Shown here piece by piece: positions 1 to 8,646 of a stretch of 64,000 nucleotides of DNA. Numbering within the stretch: the first letter of the stretch is position 1; every line of letters starts with the position of its first letter. Source of the DNA: Flavobacterium sp. LMO8 (GTDB lineage Bacteria; Bacteroidota; Bacteroidia; Flavobacteriales; Flavobacteriaceae); the NCBI RefSeq assembly GCF_009495755.1, contig NZ_WIBJ01000031.1:479421-543420 (forward strand), written 5' to 3'. The notes beneath the pieces were generated by a model. That model did no database searches, was not told where the DNA came from, and saw only the letters and a list, made by a program, of their open reading frames with translations. Position numbers and translations under genes: made by a program.

Positions 1-60
1 TGGTAGAGCTCCAGCCTTCCAAGCTGGTTGTCGCGAGTTCGAGCCTCGTCTTCCGCTCCA
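1..60 (+). tRNA. tRNA-Gly (TCC), 5' end cut off by the window
   Basis: The anticodon stem CCAGC/GCTGG (11-15 and 23-27) closes a 7-nt loop with anticodon TCC at 18-20. A T-arm with GTTCGAG follows, and the 3' acceptor strand TTCCGC plus T and an encoded CCA ends at 60. The 5' acceptor strand and the first part of the D-arm lie before base 1. The anticodon reads GGA/GGG-type glycine codons. Confidence 0.93.
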
Positions 61-62
61 CA

Positions 63-92
63 AAAAGCCTTGCAATTGCAAGGCTTTTTTTA
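63..92. terminator. Bidirectional intrinsic terminator
   Basis: An almost perfect palindrome, AAAAGCCTTGCAA followed by its reverse complement, is flanked by A and T runs. It follows the tRNA-Gly on the plus strand and overlaps the stop codon of the convergent peptidase gene, so it can serve both. Confidence 0.85.
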
Positions 93-797
93 TTTCAATT
101 CGTTTAGTTCGGTTTCAGGCGCTACTTCAATTGGTGTTTCGTTTCTTTTGAAAATTATAGCGGTAAAAGTTCCTTTTAATTTCACAGAATCGCCTTTAAC
201 TTGTAGCCAACTTCCTTCTCTCAATCCAACAACAGGTTGCGGATTAAAATGATGAAATTCATTAATTCTAGTTTCGCGTGTTTCTCCCATGTGTGTTGAA
301 CCTTCAATAGGATCTAAATAATGTGGATTAATATTGAAAGAAACAAATCCTAAAGTTCTAAAACTTGGTGGATATACAATAGGCATATCATTAGTAGTAC
401 TCATAGTTAAACCGCAAATATTACTTCCAGCGCTTGTTCCTAAGTAGGGTGTGCCGTTTTTAACTACTTTTTCTAAAGTGTCAATTACATTGTTTTTGTA
501 TAATTGGCTTACTAATAAAAAAGTATTTCCTCCTCCAGTAAAAATTCCTTGTGCTTTTTCAAGAGCTTTAATTGGATTTTCAAATTCGTGAATTCCTTTA
601 ACAGAAATATTAATTTTGGTAAAAGCTTCACTAACTTTTTTAGTGTAATCATCATGTGAAATACCACTTGGCCTTGCGTATGGAATAAAAATCAACTCTT
701 TTACGTTCGAAAAGAAAGATTGCAATTCAGGTAATAAATAATCTAAATAGCTACCGCCATGTAAAGTTGATGTACTTGCAATTATAATATTTTTCAT
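90..797 (-). CDS. pepE: PepE-like dipeptidase E (peptidase S51, class I glutamine-amidotransferase-like fold)
   Basis: This is a cytoplasmic serine peptidase of the S51 family. Characterised members cleave Asp-Xaa dipeptides. The protein shows the glycine-rich GGGNTFLL segment and the nucleophile motif GTSAGSN, with Ser in the position used by PepE, followed by a conserved NPHY segment. The open frame allows a start 13 codons earlier. I chose the ATG at 797 because the protein then begins MKNIIIAST, as family members do, and because a TAAATTTG promoter element (812-819, minus strand) lies just upstream. It is a single gene convergent with the tRNA-Gly. Family assignment is firm. Substrate specificity is inferred. 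Confidence 0.82.
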   Translation of the reverse strand: MKNIIIASTSTLHGGSYLDYLLPELQSFFSNVKELIFIPYARPSGISHDDYTKKVSEAFTKINISVKGIHEFENPIKALEKAQGIFTGGGNTFLLVSQLYKNNVIDTLEKVVKNGTPYLGTSAGSNICGLTMSTTNDMPIVYPPSFRTLGFVSFNINPHYLDPIEGSTHMGETRETRINEFHHFNPQPVVGLREGSWLQVKGDSVKLKGTFTAIIFKRNETPIEVAPETELNELK

Positions 798-908
798 TAA
801 ATTATTTTTTACAAATTTATCAAATTGTATTAACATAAGTTTATCATCTCATTAGGATTTCATTTTGATGAGAACTAATTACATTTACAATGTGATAATA
901 TTTCATTT

Positions 909-1685
909 ATGATAAAAAAACTATTTTTCTTTTTTTTACTACTTCCAACTTTTGTTTTTTCTCAAAACGACTCTATAATAAATGGTAAAGTCGTTTCTGA
1001 GTCATCTTTATTGGAAGGAATTCATATTATTAATTTATCCAAAAAAAATGGTGCTGTTACAGATGCAAGAGGTTATTTTCAAATAAGCGCCAAAGTTTCC
1101 GATACACTTCAGTTTAGCGCTGTTAATCTGAAAGCTAGACAATATGTGTTAACTACAAATGATTTTTTAAAAGATTTGGTTTTTGTAAAAATGGAATCAC
1201 TCATTAATAAATTAGATGAGGTTGCTATCATTCAATATAAAAATATAAATGCAGTTGCTCTTGGAATTGTACCTGCCAACCAAAAAACATATACTCCTGC
1301 AGAACGTAAGCTTGCTGCGGCAGAAGAATTTCACTGGTATAGTCCATTATTAATTCCTTTAGGAGGAATGAGTGTAGATGGTTTGATTAATTCGATAAGT
1401 GGAAGAACAAGTATGTTAAAGAAAGAACTAGTTGTGGAGCGAAAAGAATTTCTTTTATCAAAGATTTCAGATTATTATGAAAGAGAATATTTTACAAAAA
1501 CATTAAAAATTCCAGCAGATTATGTTGATGGATTTTTGTTTTATGTAGCGGAAAACGAAAGATTTACAAGAGCAATGAGAGATAAAAATAAAACCATGGC
1601 GTCTTTTATTTTGTCAGAACTTGCAGTGGAATATTTAAAAGTTAGTGAATTAGAACCTTCAGATTCAAATAAGAATGAAAAATAG
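909..1685 (+). CDS. Exported protein with CarboxypepD_reg-like domain, paralogue 1
   Basis: The 258-aa protein begins with a Sec signal peptide (MIKKLFFFFLLLPTFVFSQ). Residues about 22-100 resemble the CarboxypepD_reg-like beta-sandwich common at the N-terminus of Bacteroidota outer-membrane proteins (INGKVV, GAVTDARGYFQI, DTLQFSAV, LDEVAII). The rest has no domain I recognise. It is probably periplasmic or on the cell surface. It overlaps the next gene by 11 bp, and that gene encodes a paralogue with the same architecture, so the two likely act together. The role is unknown. A link to the downstream M1 peptidase is inferred from the operon only. Confidence 0.75.
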   Translation: MIKKLFFFFLLLPTFVFSQNDSIINGKVVSESSLLEGIHIINLSKKNGAVTDARGYFQISAKVSDTLQFSAVNLKARQYVLTTNDFLKDLVFVKMESLINKLDEVAIIQYKNINAVALGIVPANQKTYTPAERKLAAAEEFHWYSPLLIPLGGMSVDGLINSISGRTSMLKKELVVERKEFLLSKISDYYEREYFTKTLKIPADYVDGFLFYVAENERFTRAMRDKNKTMASFILSELAVEYLKVSELEPSDSNKNEK

Positions 1686-2505
1686 TTTTATACTAGTAAT
1701 TGCGATTTTATTTAGTCAGTTGTTCTTTTCTCAAGAAGTAGAACGAAAGATTTTGAAAGGAAGAATAATTGCAGATTCTATAGAAGTTGAAAATCTAACA
1801 GTTTTTAATATTACATCTAACATTGGAGCTGTCACTAATGTAGATGGAAAATTTTCTATCAAAGCAAAAGCAACTGACACTTTATATATTCAAGGGCTTT
1901 CATATGATTCTAAAAAATATGTTTTAACAGAAAAGGATTTTTGGCTAGAAGAATTACAAATTAAATTACATATAAAAGTTACAGAATTAAATGAAGTAGA
2001 GGTTACACCCTATACATTAAGTGGAAATCTTACTCATGACACAAAAAGAATTCAAGTTTATGGCGAAGGCTTTTCAAAAATAGATATGAATATAAAACAT
2101 TATGAAGATGATGTTCGGTCTGGAACTCCTATAAATAGAGCAATAACAAGTCAGTTGGCTCCTAATGGTTCGAATTTTAATTTTCTTGCAATTGGAGCTG
2201 GATTAGTGAGTTTATTAGTAAAAGATAGAAACCCTAAAAAGAACTCTGAACGCGTTTTTGAAGAACGAAGACAACATGATATCATGTCAAAATCTTTTTC
2301 CGATCATATGTTTGAGCGTTTTTCTCATAATTTTTTTGTAGAAACCTTGAAAATTAAGAATGAAGATATTCCAATGTTTTTACAATATGTCGAAATGCCT
2401 GCCAAAGACTTATCCTTGTTTTTAAAGCCTGAATGCGAGTTGCAGCTTATTCAATATTTAACCGATAAAGCAAAAGCATACAAATTAGAAAATCAAAAAG
2501 AATAA
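1675..2505 (+). CDS. Exported protein with CarboxypepD_reg-like domain, paralogue 2
   Basis: The 276-aa protein has a signal peptide (MKNSFILVIAILFSQLFFSQ) and a beta-sandwich-like segment at about residues 25-105 (KGRIIADS, IGAVTNVDGKFSI, DTLYIQGLSYDSKKYVLTEKDFW). The segment KKYVLTEKDFW parallels RQYVLTTNDFL in the preceding protein, which supports tandem duplication followed by divergence. The remainder is charged and of unknown fold. Its start codon lies inside the preceding gene (11-bp overlap), which suggests translational coupling. The DUF6702 gene follows after 16 bp. Function is unknown. Confidence 0.75.
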   Translation: MKNSFILVIAILFSQLFFSQEVERKILKGRIIADSIEVENLTVFNITSNIGAVTNVDGKFSIKAKATDTLYIQGLSYDSKKYVLTEKDFWLEELQIKLHIKVTELNEVEVTPYTLSGNLTHDTKRIQVYGEGFSKIDMNIKHYEDDVRSGTPINRAITSQLAPNGSNFNFLAIGAGLVSLLVKDRNPKKNSERVFEERRQHDIMSKSFSDHMFERFSHNFFVETLKIKNEDIPMFLQYVEMPAKDLSLFLKPECELQLIQYLTDKAKAYKLENQKE

Positions 2506-2521
2506 TTACTATTTTTACCAA

Positions 2522-3028
2522 ATGAATAAGAACTTGTTACGATTTTTTTTACCAACCATTATGATTGTGATGTTGAGCTCATTTGCTTGGCATAAATTTT
2601 ATGTTTCTGTAACCCAAATCGATTATGTGCCTAATAAAAAAAGAATAGAAATTACACACAGAATTTTTATTGACGATTTAGAAAAAGCATTGGAAAAAAA
2701 ATACAAGAAGAAAGTGTATCTGACTTCTAATAAAGAATTGCCCGAAGCCGAAACCTTAATCAAAGATTACTTAAAGGAAAACGTAAAAATTTCCATCAAT
2801 AAAAAAGTACAAAACCTCGAATTTTTAGCTCGTGAAATAGAAGGCGATGTGTTAATTTTTTACACTAAAATTGCTATTTCAAAAAAAATAAATACCTTCG
2901 AAATCTTTAATTCATTACTAACCGATGTTTACAGCGAACAACAAAATATTGTTCATGTAAATATTAATAGTAACAAAAACAGCTTTTTGTTTACTAATAA
3001 TGATACGCAACAAAAAATAGTCTATTAA
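2522..3028 (+). CDS. DUF6702 family exported protein
   Basis: The 168-aa protein has an N-terminal hydrophobic signal (LLRFFLPTIMIVMLSSFAWHKFY) and then the pattern HKFYVSVTQIDY ... KRIEITHRIFIDDLEKALE, which I recognise as DUF6702. This family is commonly encoded next to M1 peptidases in Flavobacteria. It is probably periplasmic or membrane-anchored. It sits 16 bp after the second CarboxypepD_reg-like gene and 16 bp before the peptidase gene. No catalytic motif is visible and the function is unknown. Confidence 0.72.
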   Translation: MNKNLLRFFLPTIMIVMLSSFAWHKFYVSVTQIDYVPNKKRIEITHRIFIDDLEKALEKKYKKKVYLTSNKELPEAETLIKDYLKENVKISINKKVQNLEFLAREIEGDVLIFYTKIAISKKINTFEIFNSLLTDVYSEQQNIVHVNINSNKNSFLFTNNDTQQKIVY

Positions 3029-3044
3029 AAGAAACTAAAATACC

Positions 3045-5324
3045 ATGAAAAAGTCAATTGTACTATCTGTCTTTTTAACTTTAGCTGTTGCTTTTGGGGC
3101 AGTTGCTCAAGAATTAAAAACAGAAGAGAAAAAGCGTGAATTAGGACATTATAATGAGAATAAATTCCGTCAAATGTATGACGAAATGGCTACTCCTAAT
3201 ATGTACAGAACAGCTTCTGGAGCTCCAGGACCTGCTTATTATCAGCAAAAAGCAGATTATAAAATGAATCTGGAATTAGATGATAAAAACAAGAAATTAT
3301 ATGGTTCTGAAACAATTACCTATCACAATAACGCTAAAGAATCGTTAGAATATTTATGGGTGCAATTAGAACAAAATATTGAAAGACCTGATTCGAAAAC
3401 ACCTTTAGTTGAAAATCAAAATATGGACAAAGCTATTTCAACAAGTGGTTTTGCAAAAAAATACATGGGAAGTCCTTTTCCAGGAGGTTTTAACATCGAA
3501 TATGTTAAAGATGCTAAAGGAAATCCAATGAAATACACCATCAATCAAACTATGATGCGTATTGATTTGCCTAAACCATTAAAAAATGGTGAAAAGGTTT
3601 CGTTTTCAATCAAATGGTGGTACAATATTGTAAATTACATGGAGCAAGCCAATAATGGTCGTTCTGGTTATGAACAATTTCCTGATGGAAATCGTTTGTT
3701 TGTAATGGCCCAATTTTTCCCAAGAATGGCTGTCTACAATGATGTAGAAGGATGGCAAAACATGCAATTTTGGGGTAGAGGCGAATTTGCTCTAGTTTTT
3801 GGAGATTATGAAGTAAATATCACAGTTCCAGCTGATCACGTTATGGAAGCAACAGGAGTTTTACAAAATAGAAGCGAAGTCTTTACAGCAGAACAAGTTA
3901 AAAGATGGGAATTAGCTGAAAAAACATTTGATAAACCAGTTGTGATTGTTACGCAAGAAGAAGCAGTTGCAAAAGAAAGTAGCTTTTCAGACAAAAAGAA
4001 AACATGGAAATTTAAAGCTCAAAATGTGCGCGACTTCGGTTTCTCAACTTCAAGAAAATTCATAATCGATGCAATGGCAGTTGATTTACCAACAAACAAA
4101 CCATTAGCAATTTCAATTTATCCAAAAGAAGCAAATCCACTTTGGGGAGATTTATCTACAAAAGCGGTAGCACACACTTTAAAAACGTATTCACATTTTA
4201 CATTTGATTACCCTTATCCAAAAGCAGTTTCAGTTTCTGCAGAAGATCAAGGAATGGAATATCCAATGATTTGTTGGAACTACGGTCGTCCTGACGAAAA
4301 AGGATTTGTAAGTGATAGAATTAAATACGGAATGTTAGGAGTTATTATTCACGAAGTAGGACACAATTTCTTTCCAATGATTGTAAATTCAGATGAAAGA
4401 CAATGGTCATGGATGGATGAAGGTTTAAATACATTCTTAGAATATTTAACAGAAATTTCATTCGATCCAAAATTTCCTGCTACGAGAGGTCCAGCTAAAA
4501 ACATTGTGCCTTACATGAAAGGAAACCAAAAATATTTAGAGCCTATTATGTCAAACTCGGAGAATATTTACCAATTTGGAGCTAATGCTTATGGAAAACC
4601 AGCAACAGGGTTAAATATTTTGAGAGAAACTATTATGGGTCACGAATTATTTGACCATGCTTTCAAAACGTATGCAAACCGTTGGAAATTCAAACACCCA
4701 ACTCCAGAAGATTTCTTTAGAACAATGGAAGATGCTTCTGCTGTTGATTTAGATTGGTTTTGGAGAGGTTGGTTTTATTCTACAGATTATACAGATATAG
4801 GAATTAAAGAGGTAAAACAATACTATGTAATTGAGCAAGATCCTTCAGAAGCTAAAGCGCAATTTAATAGAAGAGGAAGAAAAATTGGAGATGCAAATCA
4901 ACCAATGTTAAAAATGGTGTTAGAAGCTTCAAATGATTTTAAACCAGAATTAGCAAAAGGTTTTGATTATTCTAAAGTTCAAGCTTTAAATGATTACTTA
5001 ACTAAAAACTATTCAGTAGCCGAAATTAATGCATTAAAAACACCAAGTTTTTTCTATGAAGTTGAATTTGATAAGCCTGGAGGTTTAATAATGCCAATTA
5101 TTGTAGAACTTCAGTTTGAAGATGGAACTACTGAAACTCAAACGTTTCCTGCTCAAATTTGGAGAAGAAACAATGAGACTGCAAAACGAGTTTTTGCTAC
5201 TGAAAAGAAAGTGGTAAAAATTCAATTAGATCCTAAATTAGAAACTGCCGATATAGATGTTACAAATAACTATTGGCCAAAAGAAGAAACAGAATCTAAA
5301 TTTGATACTTTAGAAAAAAAATAA
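3045..5324 (+). CDS. Exported M1-family zinc metallopeptidase
   Basis: The 759-aa protein has a signal peptide ending near AFGAVAQ. The zinc site is HEVGH at residues 436-440 with the third ligand Glu459, a full HExxH-x18-E gluzincin signature. An upstream EDQGMEYP segment takes the place of the GAMEN exopeptidase motif. M1 enzymes remove N-terminal residues from peptides. Exported Bacteroidota members probably degrade peptides in the periplasm. It is the last gene of the four-gene operon beginning at 909, and a strong terminator follows. Specificity cannot be read from the sequence. Confidence 0.88.
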   Translation: MKKSIVLSVFLTLAVAFGAVAQELKTEEKKRELGHYNENKFRQMYDEMATPNMYRTASGAPGPAYYQQKADYKMNLELDDKNKKLYGSETITYHNNAKESLEYLWVQLEQNIERPDSKTPLVENQNMDKAISTSGFAKKYMGSPFPGGFNIEYVKDAKGNPMKYTINQTMMRIDLPKPLKNGEKVSFSIKWWYNIVNYMEQANNGRSGYEQFPDGNRLFVMAQFFPRMAVYNDVEGWQNMQFWGRGEFALVFGDYEVNITVPADHVMEATGVLQNRSEVFTAEQVKRWELAEKTFDKPVVIVTQEEAVAKESSFSDKKKTWKFKAQNVRDFGFSTSRKFIIDAMAVDLPTNKPLAISIYPKEANPLWGDLSTKAVAHTLKTYSHFTFDYPYPKAVSVSAEDQGMEYPMICWNYGRPDEKGFVSDRIKYGMLGVIIHEVGHNFFPMIVNSDERQWSWMDEGLNTFLEYLTEISFDPKFPATRGPAKNIVPYMKGNQKYLEPIMSNSENIYQFGANAYGKPATGLNILRETIMGHELFDHAFKTYANRWKFKHPTPEDFFRTMEDASAVDLDWFWRGWFYSTDYTDIGIKEVKQYYVIEQDPSEAKAQFNRRGRKIGDANQPMLKMVLEASNDFKPELAKGFDYSKVQALNDYLTKNYSVAEINALKTPSFFYEVEFDKPGGLIMPIIVELQFEDGTTETQTFPAQIWRRNNETAKRVFATEKKVVKIQLDPKLETADIDVTNNYWPKEETESKFDTLEKK

Positions 5325-5330
5325 GAATTA

Positions 5331-5358
5331 AGACTATCTTCGGATAGTCTTTTTTTTT
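5331..5358 (+). terminator. Intrinsic terminator after the M1 peptidase gene
   Basis: The stem AGACTATC / GATAGTCT with a TTCG tetraloop is followed by an unbroken run of T. It lies 6 bp past the stop codon and ends the 909-5324 operon. Confidence 0.92.
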
Positions 5359-5391
5359 GATTACTTTAAGATAAATCGCAATAAAACTTTG

Positions 5392-5399
5392 TAACTTTG
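5392..5399 (+). promoter_or_regulatory. Flavobacterial -7 promoter element of tatA
   Basis: TAACTTTG matches the TAnnTTTG consensus of the Bacteroidota primary sigma factor and lies 26 bp before the tatA start, directly after the preceding terminator. No exact TTTG is found at the ideal upstream spacing. Confidence 0.65.
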
Positions 5400-5425
5400 C
5401 GAAGTTAAATTTTCAAAATTAAACT

Positions 5426-5773
5426 ATGTTTGGAATAGGCGGAGGTGAATTGTTTTTCATCATTTTGGTTGTTTTAATGTTATTTGGATCAGATAAAATT
5501 CCAGATATTGCTCGTGCTTTAGGAAAAGGTATGGCGCAATTAAAGAATGCAACAAACGAAATAAAGAATGAAATTCATAAAGGAACTCAAGACGCTGGAT
5601 TGGATATGAATACTTTAACAGGAGGTGTTTCAGATGAAATAGCAAAAGCAAAAGAAGGAATCACTAAAATGGTAAATCCTTTGGAAAATATCAATTTAGA
5701 TGTTCAAAATCCGATTGAAAAAGTAAAAGAAGATATTGAAAGCATTACCGGACCTGTAAAAAGACAATTGTAA
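5426..5773 (+). CDS. tatA: Sec-independent translocase subunit TatA/TatE
   Basis: The 115-aa protein has the hallmark N-terminus of TatA: a short hydrophobic helix (GGGELFFIILVVLMLFGSDKIP) and then an amphipathic helix (DIARALGKGMAQLKNATNEIKNEI). The C-terminus is hydrophilic. TatA oligomerises in the inner membrane to form the passage for folded proteins exported by the twin-arginine pathway. No tatC is present in the window. The next gene begins 1 bp after the stop codon, so the two are probably co-transcribed. Confidence 0.93.
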   Translation: MFGIGGGELFFIILVVLMLFGSDKIPDIARALGKGMAQLKNATNEIKNEIHKGTQDAGLDMNTLTGGVSDEIAKAKEGITKMVNPLENINLDVQNPIEKVKEDIESITGPVKRQL

Positions 5774-5774
5774 T

Positions 5775-6353
5775 TTGGAACAGTTAATTAACTTAGATAA
5801 AGAATTATTCCTTTTTTTAAATGGATTGGGTTCAGAACCATTCGATGGTTTTTGGAAAATTATCACCAAACAACTCTATTGGTCACCACTTTTTGTTGGT
5901 GTTTTTTATCTTCTTCAAAAGAAAGTGGGTTGGAAAGGTTTAGGAATCATAATTCTTTTCTTGGCTGCTTTAATTACGTTTACAGACCAAATTACGAATC
6001 TATTCAAATATTCTTTCGAACGTTTACGACCATGTAATAATCCCGAATTTGATGGAATAATTAGAGAAGTAATTACAAGAAAATCATTTAGTTTTTTCTC
6101 TGGACATGCGGCCAATTCAATGGCATCAACAATGTTTATTTTCTTAATTGTCAGAAAGTATTATAAGTTTGCATATTTATTGTTTCTATTTTCGTTAATT
6201 TTTGCTTATAGCAGAATTTACTTAGGATTACACTATCCCGCGGATATTGTAACTGGTTATGTTTTTGGTGGATTTTTTGGATTTTCGTTTTATAAATTAT
6301 ACTGTTATATAAACAATCGATACAAAATAAATTCAGAAATTATTACTGAATAA
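5775..6353 (+). CDS. PAP2-family membrane phosphatase
   Basis: The 192-aa multi-pass membrane protein carries the three phosphatase motifs: K78-x6-R85-P86, FSGH at 108-111, and S146-R147-x5-H153-x3-D157. Such enzymes dephosphorylate lipid phosphates, for example undecaprenyl diphosphate or lipid A. The substrate here is not evident. The start is TTG, one base past the tatA stop. No in-frame ATG gives a family-like N-terminus (EQLINLDKELFLFLN is typical). The 3' end overlaps the convergent glycosyltransferase gene by 11 bp. Confidence 0.87.
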   Translation: MEQLINLDKELFLFLNGLGSEPFDGFWKIITKQLYWSPLFVGVFYLLQKKVGWKGLGIIILFLAALITFTDQITNLFKYSFERLRPCNNPEFDGIIREVITRKSFSFFSGHAANSMASTMFIFLIVRKYYKFAYLLFLFSLIFAYSRIYLGLHYPADIVTGYVFGGFFGFSFYKLYCYINNRYKINSEIITE

Positions 6354-7389
6354 CTGTTTTGACTTCTTTTAAAATTGCATCAATTTCTTTTCCATTAGTA
6401 TCTATCCCAAAATTATTATCATGATAAGGTTGGTATAATTTTTTCTCTGTTACTGAAAAAAGTCCAATTGTAGTTGTATTAGTAGAATTAGATAAATGCA
6501 TAATGCCGCTATCAGCACCTATGAAAAGTTCTGTATTAGCAATTAATGCAGCTATTTTTCGCACATCTTTACTATAATAGGATGGTGCTTTAAAGTTAAT
6601 TTGCGAAACATTTTCGGCGGGTAAAACTTCAATAATTGTATAATTATTAAATTCTTTTTTTAAAACTTCATAAAAAATAGTCCACCATTCTTTTGTGTAT
6701 TTTTTATCACTCGTTGCATACGTGAAAATACAGATGGTTTTTTTTGTATTACCAGTAAGTTCAAATAAATCGTTTGCTCCTTTTTTTAATTCTTCTGAGT
6801 CCAAGCGTATGTTGATTTTAGGAATTGAATTATCAGGTAATTCTAATCCTAGTATTTTAATCTCTTCTCTAAAATCGTAAACAGGACGTTTGGCGTTATG
6901 TAAGTAATCATTGTAAACGGAAGATTCCAAATCTTTAATACGTCCAAATATTTTATATTTTGATTTTGTAATTTTTGTAGCAATAGAACCAGAGGAAGAA
7001 TAACTAACGGTATTGATAATTAAATCATATTTATGTTTGCGTAAATAAAGCCAACATCCTAAGTATTTTATAAATTCTTTAAAATGTTTTCGCGGTAATG
7101 AAATTATTTTATTGACTTCAGGATAATTTTTAAATAATATGGAACCAAGGTTACCCTTGAGAAAAAGATCAATTTTTGCGTCTGGGAAAGTGGTAATTAA
7201 TTCTTGTAATAAAGGTGTAATTAGAAGCTGATTTCCCAATCTGTGATTTGGTCTAACAATTAGTATTTTTTTAATTTCAGACGGATTTTTTATGCTGTTT
7301 TGATACGATTTTGTCTCGTTAATCGTTTTTACAAACAGATTTTTTGTAATACTTTTTCTAAATAAATTTATTTCTTCTTTCAAATTCAT
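6343..7389 (-). CDS. GT9-family glycosyltransferase (heptosyltransferase-like)
   Basis: The 348-aa protein has the GT9 layout. The N-terminal half holds KKILIVRPNHRLGNQLLITPLLQEL, the usual start of ADP-heptose:LPS heptosyltransferases. The C-terminal half holds the nucleotide-sugar-site pattern LFIGADSGIMHLSNSTNTTTIGLF. It probably adds a sugar to lipopolysaccharide or another envelope glycan at the inner face of the inner membrane. It overlaps the O-methyltransferase gene by 1 bp (ATGA-type junction), so the two form an operon. Donor and acceptor are unknown. Confidence 0.85.
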   Translation of the reverse strand: MNLKEEINLFRKSITKNLFVKTINETKSYQNSIKNPSEIKKILIVRPNHRLGNQLLITPLLQELITTFPDAKIDLFLKGNLGSILFKNYPEVNKIISLPRKHFKEFIKYLGCWLYLRKHKYDLIINTVSYSSSGSIATKITKSKYKIFGRIKDLESSVYNDYLHNAKRPVYDFREEIKILGLELPDNSIPKINIRLDSEELKKGANDLFELTGNTKKTICIFTYATSDKKYTKEWWTIFYEVLKKEFNNYTIIEVLPAENVSQINFKAPSYYSKDVRKIAALIANTELFIGADSGIMHLSNSTNTTTIGLFSVTEKKLYQPYHDNNFGIDTNGKEIDAILKEVKTVIQ

Positions 7390-8030
7390 TATAAAACTCG
7401 ACTTACGGTTAAACCATCACGAATAGGCAATAAAACCGTTTCTACTCTTGGGTCAGTGTTTAATAGTTGATTGTATTCTAATAAAATGGGAGTGCTTTTA
7501 TCGTTTGGTTTTACTTCTTCCAAAACTTTTCCGCTCCATAACACATTATCCGATAAAATAATTCCGCCTTTGTTCATCATCGGAACGATTAAGTGGAAAT
7601 AATTCACATAATTTTCTTTGTCAGCATCAATAAAAACCAAATCAAATTTTTTATTCAAAGTTGGGATAATGTCAACCGCATCACCTAAATGTTGAAAAAT
7701 TTGATCTTTCCATGGCGAAGCGTCAAAATATTTTCGCTGAAAATCTACTAATTCTTCTTCAATATCAATCGTATCTAAAGTTCCGTTTTCCATCAAACCT
7801 TCTGCTAAACACAAAGCTGCATAACCTGTATATGTACCTATTTCTAAAATATGTTTCGGACGAATTATTTTAGAAAGCATACTCAAAACTCTACCTTGAA
7901 AATGGCCACTCAACATACGAGGTTGCATGATTTTTTGGTAAGTTTCTTTGTTTAATTTCGCTAATAATTCAGGTTCCGCTTGTGAATGATTGGCTACGTA
8001 ATCTTCTAAATCTTCTGATATGAAATGCAT
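7389..8030 (-). CDS. SAM-dependent O-methyltransferase (caffeoyl-CoA OMT-like family)
   Basis: The 213-aa protein has the SAM-binding motif HILEIGTYTGYAALCLAEGL and the metal-binding segment DLVFIDADKENYVNYFHL, followed by GGIILSDNVLWSGKV. Together these define the cation-dependent O-methyltransferase_3 family. Bacterial members methylate catechol-type hydroxyls, but the physiological substrate is usually unknown, as here. It lies 1 bp downstream of the toxin gene and overlaps the GT9 gene. Confidence 0.9.
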   Translation of the reverse strand: MHFISEDLEDYVANHSQAEPELLAKLNKETYQKIMQPRMLSGHFQGRVLSMLSKIIRPKHILEIGTYTGYAALCLAEGLMENGTLDTIDIEEELVDFQRKYFDASPWKDQIFQHLGDAVDIIPTLNKKFDLVFIDADKENYVNYFHLIVPMMNKGGIILSDNVLWSGKVLEEVKPNDKSTPILLEYNQLLNTDPRVETVLLPIRDGLTVSRVL

Positions 8031-8031
8031 T

Positions 8032-8316
8032 TTATAAACTTTTGGTTGGGTCTTGTAATGTGTTAAAAACTCTAATTACGAATATTTCAGAATCTTTGAT
8101 GTAATAAAGAATTTTGTAATTTCTGACAATAATTCTCCTACAATCTTTTCGGTATTCATCAATTTGAAATTGCTCTACAAAAGTAATTGAATTTGGCGCT
8201 TGATAAATTTCGTCAATTATTTTATTTGCAGTTTCTGATGAAATTTTATTGGAGAGATAATGATGTATGTTTGAAATATCTTCGAAAGATTTAGAAGTCC
8301 AAATAATTGAAAACAT
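8032..8316 (-). CDS. ParE/RelE-superfamily toxin
   Basis: The 94-aa basic protein has the ParE/RelE pattern: IIWTSKSFEDISNIHHYLSNKISSETANKIIDEIY at the N-terminus, and EYRKDCRRIIVRNYKILYYIKDSEIFVIRVFNTLQDP in the core strands and C-terminal helix. RelE proteins cleave ribosome-bound mRNA and ParE proteins poison gyrase. Both share this fold, and the sequence alone does not decide which applies. A small antitoxin-like gene lies 3 bp upstream, the normal antitoxin-first order. Confidence 0.82.
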   Translation of the reverse strand: MFSIIWTSKSFEDISNIHHYLSNKISSETANKIIDEIYQAPNSITFVEQFQIDEYRKDCRRIIVRNYKILYYIKDSEIFVIRVFNTLQDPTKSL

Positions 8317-8319
8317 TAT

Positions 8320-8571
8320 TTATTGCTTTTTTAATTGCTCAATTTTAATTGCCATTTCTTCGTTGGTAAAAGTTTTATTATTCTTAATATCTTCAAAACC
8401 TTCTTCAACTTTTAGTTGGTATTCTTCTAAATTTAGAGCATATCCTTTTGAATCAAAAGCGATAGTTTCTTTCGAATATTCATTTAAAACCGAATCTACA
8501 ATGCGAAGCACACGCTCATCGGCATTTTCGAGTTTTAATTTTATAATTTCTTTTAATTCAGGAATTCCCAT
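8320..8571 (-). CDS. Antitoxin partner of the ParE/RelE-type toxin
   Basis: The protein of about 83 aa starts MGIPELKEIIKLKLENADERVLRIVDSVLNEY and ends with a Lys/Glu-rich helix (NNKTFTNEEMAIKIEQLKKQ) of the sort that wraps ParE/RelE toxins. The frame extends upstream to an ATG at 8646 and beyond. I prefer 8571 because a TATTTTTG promoter element on this strand (8586-8593) would leave the longer form untranscribed, and because about 80 aa is usual for such antitoxins. The N-terminal half is probably the DNA-binding and autoregulatory part. This is inferred from position and size. Confidence 0.65.
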   Translation of the reverse strand: MGIPELKEIIKLKLENADERVLRIVDSVLNEYSKETIAFDSKGYALNLEEYQLKVEEGFEDIKNNKTFTNEEMAIKIEQLKKQ

Positions 8572-8585
8572 AAAATTCTTTTTAA

Positions 8586-8593
8586 CAAAAATA
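8586..8593 (-). promoter_or_regulatory. -7 promoter element of the toxin-antitoxin pair
   Basis: Read on the minus strand this is TATTTTTG, a full TAnnTTTG match, about 14 bp before the ATG at 8571. It lies within 75 bp of the divergent rlmN promoter. Confidence 0.55.
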
Positions 8594-8646
8594 CAAAAAG
8601 AATTCATCCAATTTTCTAATTTTTGAATTCTAATTTCTAAATTCAT

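Noticed and set aside
28..252. Open frame of 74 codons on the plus strand at the window start
   Set aside because: It runs through the tRNA-Gly and its terminator and then antisense to the peptidase gene. It has no family resemblance.
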